A stretch of DNA of 64,000 nucleotides from Acidobacteriaceae bacterium. GTDB lineage: Bacteria; Acidobacteriota; Terriglobia; Terriglobales; Acidobacteriaceae. Of this stretch, positions 44,705 to 51,938 are shown piece by piece. The stretch's first letter is position 1, and every line of letters starts with the position of its first letter. The position numbers were made by a program, and so were the translations under genes. The notes beneath the pieces are model-generated. The model made no database searches. It was not told the origin of the DNA and worked only from the letters and a program-made list of their open reading frames with translations. Location of the stretch: positions 1-64,000 of the forward strand of contig JAJPKO010000042.1 of the NCBI GenBank assembly GCA_021323655.1, given 5' to 3'.

Positions 44705-46624
44705 CTATGCCGATCTTGGTGTCACTTTCCAGTAGATGCTGTACCGCTGATCCAACAATTGATAGAGCGGAATCAGTTCCGTCTGTTGACTCTGCCCGAC
44801 GGTCTGAAACTTCAAGCCGTCTGTTTTCTCCAGCCATCCCGTGGGGTTACTTGCCTCCGTCGTCGCCTCAGGCATCGGATAGTCTTTTGTCTTCTTATCA
44901 TCCGGGCCATACTCGCCGCGGATCATCTTCTCGGTGAGGCCCTCGCGTCCCATCTCGGCAGCGAGTACCAACGGCCCATACATCGGTGCTTGAATGGTCT
45001 TGTCATCCGGCAGCGGAGCAACATGCAGTTTCATGGGCAGCGATACTTCAACTTTGTCTCCGTCATGCCAGGTGCGATGAAGTTCTGCATAAGTACCCGG
45101 TTCTGCTTTGATCTTCTCTGTCTTGCCGTTCACCTTGATGGTTGCGCCGTCGGCCCAGTACGGAATGCGGATGTTGACGCCGAACGCAGTTGGGTTTTCT
45201 GTCTTGAAGGTCAGCGTGGTGGCTTCTTCTTCAGGAAAGTTTGTGTCCTGCACCAGACGAATGCCTTTCTCTTCCCAGTTCACCTCGGAACCGATAAACA
45301 GATTCACATAAATGTTCTTCTCATCGTGGAAGTAGATTGAGTCGTTTGTTTTGGAGTACTCTTCTACGCCGGTCCCCGTACAGCACCAGAAAGAATCATA
45401 GGGGGTCCCAAAAGTCTTCCAGAAACCAGGCTTCAGCGGGACATAGTACATCAGCATCCCGTTCGGGTCCTGCGTGCCAAGGCGCACGTTAAACAGCAGC
45501 CGCTCATAGTAATCCATGATGCGCGGATCAGGGTCCCATCCATACACGTGGCGCGAGAGCTTCATCATGTTGTAGCTGCAGCAGCACTCCTGTGCTGCCG
45601 GGCCAAGTTCGCCCGAGAGTTTGCCAGCAGCCTGCCAGAATTCCCCGTTGCTCGTGCCGCCAGTCGCATAGGTGTGCTCGGCCACGCACTCATGCCAGAA
45701 GTAGTCAGCAATTTTGCGATAACGGTCTTCCGCCGTCAGTTCGTAGCCGCGCGCAGCACCAATCACCTGGGGAATGTGCGTGTTCGCGTGAATGCCAGCG
45801 AGATCATCCTGCCCCTGCGCGAGCGGGTCAAAAAACTTTTTCTTGGTAAAGCGCCGTGCAAGCTGCACGTACTCCTGCTTGCCGGTCAGCGCATAGAGAT
45901 TGAACAACACTTCCTGCATTCCGCCGAACTCCACGTTCAGAATGTGCTGGAAGTCTTCATCGCTGATCGGCATGACATACGCGTTCGCCCATCCAGCCAT
46001 TTTTTCTGCCGTGTCCAGAGCCTGCTTGTTTCCACAGTGGACATACATATCCACGTGTCCGGCCATGATCTTATGGTATGTGTAAAAAGGCGCCCAAACC
46101 TTCTCGTGCTTGCGCAGGCGGTCATAGAACTCCTCAGGATATGCGCCGAGATACCCGTTCGCCTTCTGGCACTTTGCCAGCTCGGCCACAAGCGCATCAC
46201 CTTTTGCCTTGACCGAATCATCACCGGTGCTCGCGTACATCAACGCGTATGCGGACAGGATGTGTCCTCCCGCAAAATGTCCGCGCAGCTCGCATTTGGG
46301 ATCTTCCCATCCACCAAGCGGCTCAGCGTTCGATGGCAGTCCCGCAGTCACACGAAACATATGTACCAGGCGGTCGTTCGGAAGGGACATGATGTAGCGA
46401 AGATTGATCTGCTGCGCGCGCTGCATCGGCCCGCTGCGCAAACGAACAGCAGTCATCGGGAAGGGTTGGACCTTCCAGAAAACCTTTTCATGACCGCCCG
46501 CGTGATTGTTTCTGGGTACATCTGTAATAGCGTCCTGCGCGAACACTCCGCGAGTTAGCAACGCAGCTGTGGCTGCCGCTGAGGAGGCCGAGGCAAGAAA
46601 GTTTCTGCGAGAGATCGAGTTCAT
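44705..46624 (-). CDS. Tat-exported GH127 beta-L-arabinofuranosidase
   Basis: GH127 (DUF1680) glycosidase, the family whose founder HypBA1 removes L-arabinose from Araf-beta1,2-Araf-hydroxyproline. Tat signal SISRRNFLASASSAAATAAL. Active-site elements visible: probable acid/base Glu in GGTSNGEFW (about residue 328 from this start); zinc ligands Glu346 and Cys348 in AAQECCCSYN; and the vicinal Cys pair 414-415 in DSFWCCTGTGVEE, one of which is the nucleophile. Length of 639 aa is normal. ATG 46624 gives the Tat motif near the start; the earlier frame start at 46651 is less likely. TTGTATACAA lies just upstream. Its presence beside a hydroxyproline operon points to plant extensin arabinosides. 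Confidence 0.93.
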   Translation of the reverse strand: MNSISRRNFLASASSAAATAALLTRGVFAQDAITDVPRNNHAGGHEKVFWKVQPFPMTAVRLRSGPMQRAQQINLRYIMSLPNDRLVHMFRVTAGLPSNAEPLGGWEDPKCELRGHFAGGHILSAYALMYASTGDDSVKAKGDALVAELAKCQKANGYLGAYPEEFYDRLRKHEKVWAPFYTYHKIMAGHVDMYVHCGNKQALDTAEKMAGWANAYVMPISDEDFQHILNVEFGGMQEVLFNLYALTGKQEYVQLARRFTKKKFFDPLAQGQDDLAGIHANTHIPQVIGAARGYELTAEDRYRKIADYFWHECVAEHTYATGGTSNGEFWQAAGKLSGELGPAAQECCCSYNMMKLSRHVYGWDPDPRIMDYYERLLFNVRLGTQDPNGMLMYYVPLKPGFWKTFGTPYDSFWCCTGTGVEEYSKTNDSIYFHDEKNIYVNLFIGSEVNWEEKGIRLVQDTNFPEEEATTLTFKTENPTAFGVNIRIPYWADGATIKVNGKTEKIKAEPGTYAELHRTWHDGDKVEVSLPMKLHVAPLPDDKTIQAPMYGPLVLAAEMGREGLTEKMIRGEYGPDDKKTKDYPMPEATTEASNPTGWLEKTDGLKFQTVGQSQQTELIPLYQLLDQRYSIYWKVTPRSA

Positions 46625-46656
46625 ACATTTACACCTGTCATGGTTATACATTCACA

Positions 46657-46675
46657 TTGTATACAAAATTGTACA
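46657..46675. promoter_or_regulatory. GntR/FCD-type operator pair before GH127 operon
   Basis: The perfect palindrome TTGTATACAA (46657-46666) is followed 12 bases after its start by a second TTGTA (46669-46673), the same arrangement as at 36399-36415. It is about 35 bases before the GH127 start and also upstream of the small secreted gene at 46772. Confidence 0.55.
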
Positions 46676-46716
46676 TTAATAATACCCACCCAAAGCTTAG
46701 AAAATCAGGAAAACTC

Positions 46717-46745
46717 TTTAACCCGATATTAGATGGGTGTATAAT
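46717..46745 (+). promoter_or_regulatory. Promoter of small secreted-protein gene
   Basis: A perfect -10 TATAAT (46740-46745) lies 17 bases after TTTAAC (46717-46722, weak -35). It is 27 bases before the GTG at 46772, which has a strong AAGGAGGAG at 46756-46764. Confidence 0.55.
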
Positions 46746-46771
46746 GCTTCCCCCCAAGGAGGAGATCAGCC

Positions 46772-47038
46772 GTGATTGAATCAGCAAATCTCGTTTTTCG
46801 TAGAAGTTTATTCATTTTGCTTGTGCTATTTACTTGTAATCTGCTCCATGCAGATATTACGAGCTGTAGCTCAACCGTGCACACGTGCACGCCAGTATCG
46901 GCCCCCGGTTCTTGCCCCCTCTATATTGTATGCAATAAAAATATTGACCCGCCGACCTCCGGAAGAGCTGGTGAAGTTATTTACGAATGCTCCGATGGAT
47001 CTTTTTATTTTTGCTGGGAATGTTGTGGCATTATCTGA
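46772..47038 (+). CDS. Small secreted Cys-rich protein
   Basis: 88-aa protein with a signal peptide (RSLFILLVLFTCNLLHA) and a mature part of about 60 residues with eight Cys in paired spacing (TSCSSTVHTC, GSCPLYIVCN, YECSDGSFYFCWECCGII). No family recognised. The Cys density suggests disulfide-bonded folding or metal binding. The start is GTG with a near-perfect Shine-Dalgarno and a TATAAT promoter upstream. The stretch is visibly AT-richer than neighbouring genes, suggesting recent gain. It precedes another small exported-protein gene by 19 bases on the same strand. Confidence 0.65.
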   Translation: MIESANLVFRRSLFILLVLFTCNLLHADITSCSSTVHTCTPVSAPGSCPLYIVCNKNIDPPTSGRAGEVIYECSDGSFYFCWECCGII

Positions 47039-47057
47039 GAACGCAAGGGAGAGTTCT

Positions 47058-47645
47058 ATGAAACGCTCTAAACTATTGCACTCTATAGTCATCATGACCT
47101 TTGCTGTTCATCTTTGGAGCCAAACCAGTTGGGTTCCTTATACGGCTAAATTAAGGGAAACCATCAACAATATTTATCCAGGAGGAAAACAAGAAACCAT
47201 CGTCAATGAAGGCATTAAAGCGCGCAATTCTGAAGGTAGCATATTAGAAGAGATATATTCACCCAATTCAACTAAGCCAGATCATGGAAAGCTATACATC
47301 GCACCTGAAGGTATAGCATATACCTTAAACTTTCCACAGAATATTGCCGTTGGTGTCCATCAAAAGCTTGGCAGGATGTTAGAACCAAAGGGACAGCCCA
47401 TCGGGCGGGCAGTCATCGGAGGTGTTACTGCCACGGGCTACCCCATGCTTAGTGCACAAACAAAACAGCCTGAAGGAGAAATCTGGATTGCAGACGGATC
47501 AGATATTATTGTCAAAATAACCTCAACTGCTCCCGGTGGTAGCAAGTATACCCAGGAATTGCTCGATGTAAAAATTGGTGAAGAGCCTCCTAACTCACTC
47601 TTTTCTCTCCCTAAATCGATGGCTGTTTCGAAACCGGAAAAGTAG
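47058..47645 (+). CDS. Exported hypothetical protein
   Basis: 195-aa protein with a signal peptide (HSIVIMTFAVHLWS) and no recognised family. Beta-rich segments (GKLYIAPEGIAYTLNFP, GEIWIADGSDIIVKITST) and the end VKIGEEPPNSLFSLPKSM recall small periplasmic LolA/DUF4412-like proteins of acidobacteria. ATG 47058 with GGGAGAG upstream is preferred; the longer in-frame extension back to 46776 runs through the Cys-rich gene in another frame and has no ribosome site. AT-richer than neighbours, like its partner. Confidence 0.7.
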   Translation: MKRSKLLHSIVIMTFAVHLWSQTSWVPYTAKLRETINNIYPGGKQETIVNEGIKARNSEGSILEEIYSPNSTKPDHGKLYIAPEGIAYTLNFPQNIAVGVHQKLGRMLEPKGQPIGRAVIGGVTATGYPMLSAQTKQPEGEIWIADGSDIIVKITSTAPGGSKYTQELLDVKIGEEPPNSLFSLPKSMAVSKPEK

Positions 47646-47669
47646 CAGTCTACTGTTGATACTTGTTCA

Positions 47670-47704
47670 AAAATGCAGCCGCAGCAGGAGGCTACCGCGG
47701 CTGA
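47670..47704 (-). terminator. Terminator after second TonB receptor
   Basis: On the minus strand CAGCCGC and GCGGCTG (47704-47698 with 47683-47677) form a seven-base stem, followed by CATTTTTG. It lies 10 bases after the receptor stop. It also sits just beyond the convergent gene at 47645. Confidence 0.5.
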
Positions 47705-47713
47705 AGCAAGGAA

Positions 47714-50700
47714 TTAAAAGTCCACGTTGACGCGAAGCTCGATGGCACGTGGGCTGCTGGTCTCATAGCCCGTACCAAAACTGGCATTCTGCACATAGGA
47801 AAGCCCATTGGTGTATCCACCACCATTGCCGAAGAAGGGGTGGTTCCAGGCATTCAGGAACTCGCCCTGGAATTTGAAATTAATGTTCTCCGTGATCGGG
47901 AAACGCTTGGTCAGGGAGATGTCCTGACCAAAGGTATGCGGGCCATAGAGATAAATAACCTGTCCAAATGTACCCGGAGTTGTATTGGGCGTAATGTAGT
48001 TGGTATTAGCGCCACCGCTGTAGCCTGCCAGATATTTTTTATCGAGCAGGTCTACGAAGGTCGCAGCAGTACCGCCGTTTTCAGCCGGCGTAATGCGGTG
48101 CACACCAACAGCGCTCTGCAATTGCTTTGCGGTAATCCCAGTGAGTTGAATACCTCCATCTGCGTAATCGTTGAAGGTGTAGTTTCCGCCGTTCAGGCGC
48201 AGCGGAGCGCCACTCTGGAAGTTGACAATCGTTCCAAGCGTCCAGTTACCCAATATCCTGTCGACAACATTTCCTGAGTTCAGGAAGGCCTTGCCTGCGC
48301 CAAAGGGCAGATCATACGTGCCGCTGAGATGCAGAACATGCCGCAGGTCAAAGAGCGTTGGCCCGTAGGCCTTGGCCAGATTCCGCATGCTGTACACAGG
48401 TGATCCACCCGTCCACTCATTGTCTGTGGCAGTGCCCAGCGTGTGGCTCCAGACATAGTTGACGTCAAATTGCAGCCCGTTCCACGCGTTCTGGCGGAAG
48501 TCCACCTGCAGGGCGTTGTAGTTCGAGTATCCAGCAGCGACCATATAGCTGGTCTGCTGTCCCGCGCCGAAGGGGTTGGCCTGGAAGAAGTTGATCGGAT
48601 ATCCCGCGCCCGGCCCGCTATATCCAGCGTTGTTCGCGCATGGAGCAAAGCCGGCACCGACAAGATTGCAGAAATACGGCACTGTGCCATTGATGCCACT
48701 CAGCACGTTTGCCATCGCACCCGCCTGTCCGGTTTGCAGATACGTGATGAACTGGCTGTTTGTGTAATCGGAACCGGCCGGGGATTCGCCCGCAAATGCT
48801 GCATCAAAAATCGGAAGCGGCTTCTGCCCGGGAATGCCGTTGTTCGCAAAGGACGTGCCACCGTTTAGCGCAAGGTTGGTCTGAGCAGCTTTGAACTGGT
48901 TCAGGAAGCCATTCTCAAAAATATTCACCTCATTCGGATTCAGCGCGATCCACTGGTGAATGGTGCGGTTTCCGTTGTAGCGAATTTCAATGGCGCGCGT
49001 GTTTCCAAGCTGTCGCTGTATGCCTAAGTTCCAGGCCTCACTGTAAGGCTGCTGAATATGCGGATCAATGCCTGCAAACGAAAGCGAGTTCTGAAACGTA
49101 AAGTCGGAAAGCGGTTCCGTCTTCAGGTAACTCGCAGGCGACAAGCCATACGCCGGTAAGGAACTGCCCAGTGACAGGCTGCCCGGAGCAAAGGTGCCCG
49201 GCCGTCCAGTATTGTTCGCATTCAAGTAGAAGCTCTGGTAGAAGAATGCGCCATAGGCTGACGCGTTGTCCCAATAGTATTGATACGGCTCAGTAAAGCG
49301 GCGCAGATTGAAGCCGCCGCGTACCACTGTTTTCCCATCGCCAAACAGTTTACCCAGCACGCCTTCGCTTCCCTTTGGGTTCCAGGCAAAACCAAAAGCG
49401 GGCTGCGGGCTCACATTCCATGGGCTGTAGGCATGCGGCCTCGCGCTGATCACCGGGTCCATCGCTCCCTGAAGCGATCCGGGGTTAAAGATATTGCCAA
49501 CGCCCGATGGTCCATACAAACTGGCTGCATCTACGTTGTGATAGTTTCCAGTCAGATCATAGTTATCGCCGGTAAAGTCCCACCGCAGACCATAATTTAG
49601 GGTCAGTGACGGCGTGACTCTCCAGGAATCTTCAAAGAACAGGCCCCATGCCTTTGACAGCTCGTCCAGATTGTAAGCGCCAATTCCGTTCTTGTAGTTT
49701 CCGGACTTAGGATCATAGGCAAAGCTGCCATTTATCGCCCCGGAACCCGGTCCGCCCGACCCTGTACTGCTGCCGATTCTGCCCGTGAGCACAGCATAGA
49801 GTTGTCCTGCTTCCCCCATGTTCTGGCTGCTGGCATTCGGCATCGTAGCAGAATTGAATGCCTGCAACGCCGGATCACCAGTGGCCAACCCTAGGTTGTA
49901 GTTCGGAAAACCTGCGGGTGGGTTCCAGTAATGGTCCTGCTCGCGATACCAGGAGAAGCCGAAACTCATGGTATGCGCGCCACGCTGCCACGTGACCGAG
50001 TCGGAAAGATTAAAGACGGGATAGTAGGAAGTGACCGGAAGCTGATAAACCTGTCCGGACATATTGCCATTGCCGCCATAGTTGTTCATGTTCCAGAAGA
50101 CAGTAGGTTCCGTTGCATAGAGCGGCGCCGAGTTATACGCCCACTTACTGGTGTTATAGAGAAAGCCCAGCTTGAACTGGTTAATAAGAGCAGGAGAAAG
50201 GGTCCAGTCCAGGCCATACGATGCAACATAGCTGCGGAACCAGTTTCCAGCCGCCTGGTCTCGAAAGTCTGATCCCGGAAAGTTTGGCGCCGCACCGGAA
50301 GGGTACTCATATTGCGACATATTTCCGGCCAGATACATGCGCACCTTCTGGGAAAGGCTGTAGTCTATTCGGGCCGTTGGGTAATAGAAAGTAGTTGGAT
50401 TCGGAACATTCCAGCGCACGGTGTTGAAATTTGGATCGGGTGTGCTGGAAATCGTGCCCTGCTGCAGCGAGTTGTTGATCTTCTGAAGCTGCGCAGCGAT
50501 GACGGAGTTCTGCGATGTGGGCAGAGCAGGGTTTGTCTGTTGCGCAAGCTGAAATACATTGACCGTGTGTGTCTGCCCGTCTGTCCCCGTATAGGTAAAG
50601 TTGCCGTTTTGCGCCGCTTGGGTAAAGACATTGTTGGAAGCCGTCGTTGTGCCCGGCTGCTTGGCAACGGCGAAGCTGCCAAAGAAAAACAGTTTGTCAT

Positions 50701-51577
50701 GCAGAATCGGACCGCCCAAATTGCCACCAAAGCTGTTCTTGATGAACTTGTTCTTGCGCACACCAGCAGCGTTGTTCGTCCAACTATTTGCATTCAACCC
50801 GGCATTCTGGAAATCGCCAAAGACGCTGCCATGATACCGGTTGGTTCCGCGCTTGGTGACGTAGTTGATCTGTGTACTGGACTGGCCAAAGCCCGCACCC
50901 AGCCCCAACTGGTCCGTGACAATAGACATCTCCTCAATGTCTTCAAGACGCGGCGTCACGACGGGAGCGTCGTTGCCACTGAACTTCATGCGCGACGGAC
51001 TTCCCTGAATGCCGTCAATGTTCGTGCCCTGATCTATGGAAGGCAGCCCGTTGTAGGTGCCGTTATAACCCGGCGTCAGATGGGCAAGGGAGGTGAGGTT
51101 GCGATCGGCTACCGGCAGGTCCTGAATCTGCTTCAGATCCACAACCGTGCCGATCTGGTTTGATGTCGTCTCCATCACCGGCGTGGCGCTCTCAGAGACA
51201 GTCACGGTCTGTGTGGCCTGCCCAAGGGAGAGTGTTGCTGTAACCGGAGTCACCTGTCCGGCATGGACCACAACCGAGTCAAAAACACGCGTGGCAAAGC
51301 CATCTTTACTGACGGTCAGTTTATAGGTGCCGATGTTCAGGTTGACGAAAGCGTAAGTACCACGATCCTGACTTTCGGCATTGCGCACGTCATTCGTGGC
51401 AAGATCGGTGAGTTCCAGATGAGCAGCAGAGATGACGCTTCCGCTGGGGTCGAGCACAGTTACGGCGATAGTGCCCTGTGAGCCGCTCTGTCCGTGTGCC
51501 GACAGCACGAAGATCCAGCTAAGGACCATCAGGCTCGCTACAAACCTGAAGAAATGGCCTCCAATACGACAACGCAT
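47714..51577 (-). CDS. TonB-dependent receptor, Oar-like with CarboxypepD_reg-like domain
   Basis: Second outer-membrane transporter (1287 aa) of the acidobacterial type: signal peptide ending SAHGQ; carboxypeptidase-regulatory-like domain (GTIAVTVLDPSGSVISAAHLE to VTATLSLGQ); plug (DLPVADRNLTSLAHLTPGY, STQINYVTKRGTNRYHGSVFG); barrel; C-terminal RAIELRVNVDF. GGAGG is seven bases before the ATG. A promoter with an embedded TGTATACA box is at 51727-51756. By shared operator it is the likely importer of arabinosylated hydroxyproline peptides or arabino-oligosaccharides for the GH127/hydroxyproline locus. Substrate assignment is inference. Confidence 0.92.
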   Translation of the reverse strand: MRCRIGGHFFRFVASLMVLSWIFVLSAHGQSGSQGTIAVTVLDPSGSVISAAHLELTDLATNDVRNAESQDRGTYAFVNLNIGTYKLTVSKDGFATRVFDSVVVHAGQVTPVTATLSLGQATQTVTVSESATPVMETTSNQIGTVVDLKQIQDLPVADRNLTSLAHLTPGYNGTYNGLPSIDQGTNIDGIQGSPSRMKFSGNDAPVVTPRLEDIEEMSIVTDQLGLGAGFGQSSTQINYVTKRGTNRYHGSVFGDFQNAGLNANSWTNNAAGVRKNKFIKNSFGGNLGGPILHDKLFFFGSFAVAKQPGTTTASNNVFTQAAQNGNFTYTGTDGQTHTVNVFQLAQQTNPALPTSQNSVIAAQLQKINNSLQQGTISSTPDPNFNTVRWNVPNPTTFYYPTARIDYSLSQKVRMYLAGNMSQYEYPSGAAPNFPGSDFRDQAAGNWFRSYVASYGLDWTLSPALINQFKLGFLYNTSKWAYNSAPLYATEPTVFWNMNNYGGNGNMSGQVYQLPVTSYYPVFNLSDSVTWQRGAHTMSFGFSWYREQDHYWNPPAGFPNYNLGLATGDPALQAFNSATMPNASSQNMGEAGQLYAVLTGRIGSSTGSGGPGSGAINGSFAYDPKSGNYKNGIGAYNLDELSKAWGLFFEDSWRVTPSLTLNYGLRWDFTGDNYDLTGNYHNVDAASLYGPSGVGNIFNPGSLQGAMDPVISARPHAYSPWNVSPQPAFGFAWNPKGSEGVLGKLFGDGKTVVRGGFNLRRFTEPYQYYWDNASAYGAFFYQSFYLNANNTGRPGTFAPGSLSLGSSLPAYGLSPASYLKTEPLSDFTFQNSLSFAGIDPHIQQPYSEAWNLGIQRQLGNTRAIEIRYNGNRTIHQWIALNPNEVNIFENGFLNQFKAAQTNLALNGGTSFANNGIPGQKPLPIFDAAFAGESPAGSDYTNSQFITYLQTGQAGAMANVLSGINGTVPYFCNLVGAGFAPCANNAGYSGPGAGYPINFFQANPFGAGQQTSYMVAAGYSNYNALQVDFRQNAWNGLQFDVNYVWSHTLGTATDNEWTGGSPVYSMRNLAKAYGPTLFDLRHVLHLSGTYDLPFGAGKAFLNSGNVVDRILGNWTLGTIVNFQSGAPLRLNGGNYTFNDYADGGIQLTGITAKQLQSAVGVHRITPAENGGTAATFVDLLDKKYLAGYSGGANTNYITPNTTPGTFGQVIYLYGPHTFGQDISLTKRFPITENINFKFQGEFLNAWNHPFFGNGGGYTNGLSYVQNASFGTGYETSSPRAIELRVNVDF

Positions 51578-51726
51578 AAAATCCTCCGAAAAAGAAACGC
51601 CTGAATGCGCCGACAGGGCTGGAAATCTGTGAATTCCGGGAAACGATTTCCCGCCAGCCCTGCGCCTTCCCTCGCCTTTGGAACTCTGCTTCGCTGCGCT
51701 GTACAGGCAAGTTTTGAAGGTACTGA

Positions 51727-51756
51727 ATTATGTATACAATTTTGAGTTTTTTGCAA
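51727..51756 (-). promoter_or_regulatory. Promoter with embedded TGTATACA operator
   Basis: On the minus strand TTGCAA (51756-51751), 18 bases, CATAAT (51732-51727). The spacer ends in AATTGTATA, so the palindrome TGTATACA (51738-51731) overlaps the -10. It fits repression by the GntR/FCD protein. The rest of 51578-51938 shows nothing else. Confidence 0.5.
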
Positions 51757-51938
51757 GATTTATTTTTGTATCTATTATGAGACAAAAACATCCCTTCCAG
51801 CCCTGCCCATTCCTGCTGGATGGGGCTATAAGAAAATGTTCTCTTTCCAGGTTCTGCTCCCCTGTTCCAGCCTACCTTCCAGGCCGTCAGGCGCGTCTAA
51901 GCCGTGCAACCGATAAAATAAATGACGGAAGTTCCCCA

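Noticed and set aside
46776-47057. N-terminal extension of the 195-aa exported protein
   Set aside because: Has no ribosome site and overlaps the Cys-rich gene in another frame; the signal peptide starts at 47058.
51678-51938. 87-codon N-terminal extension of the penicillin-binding protein
   Set aside because: Unlike the family and overlapping the divergent receptor promoter; a start at 51939/51945 fits better.
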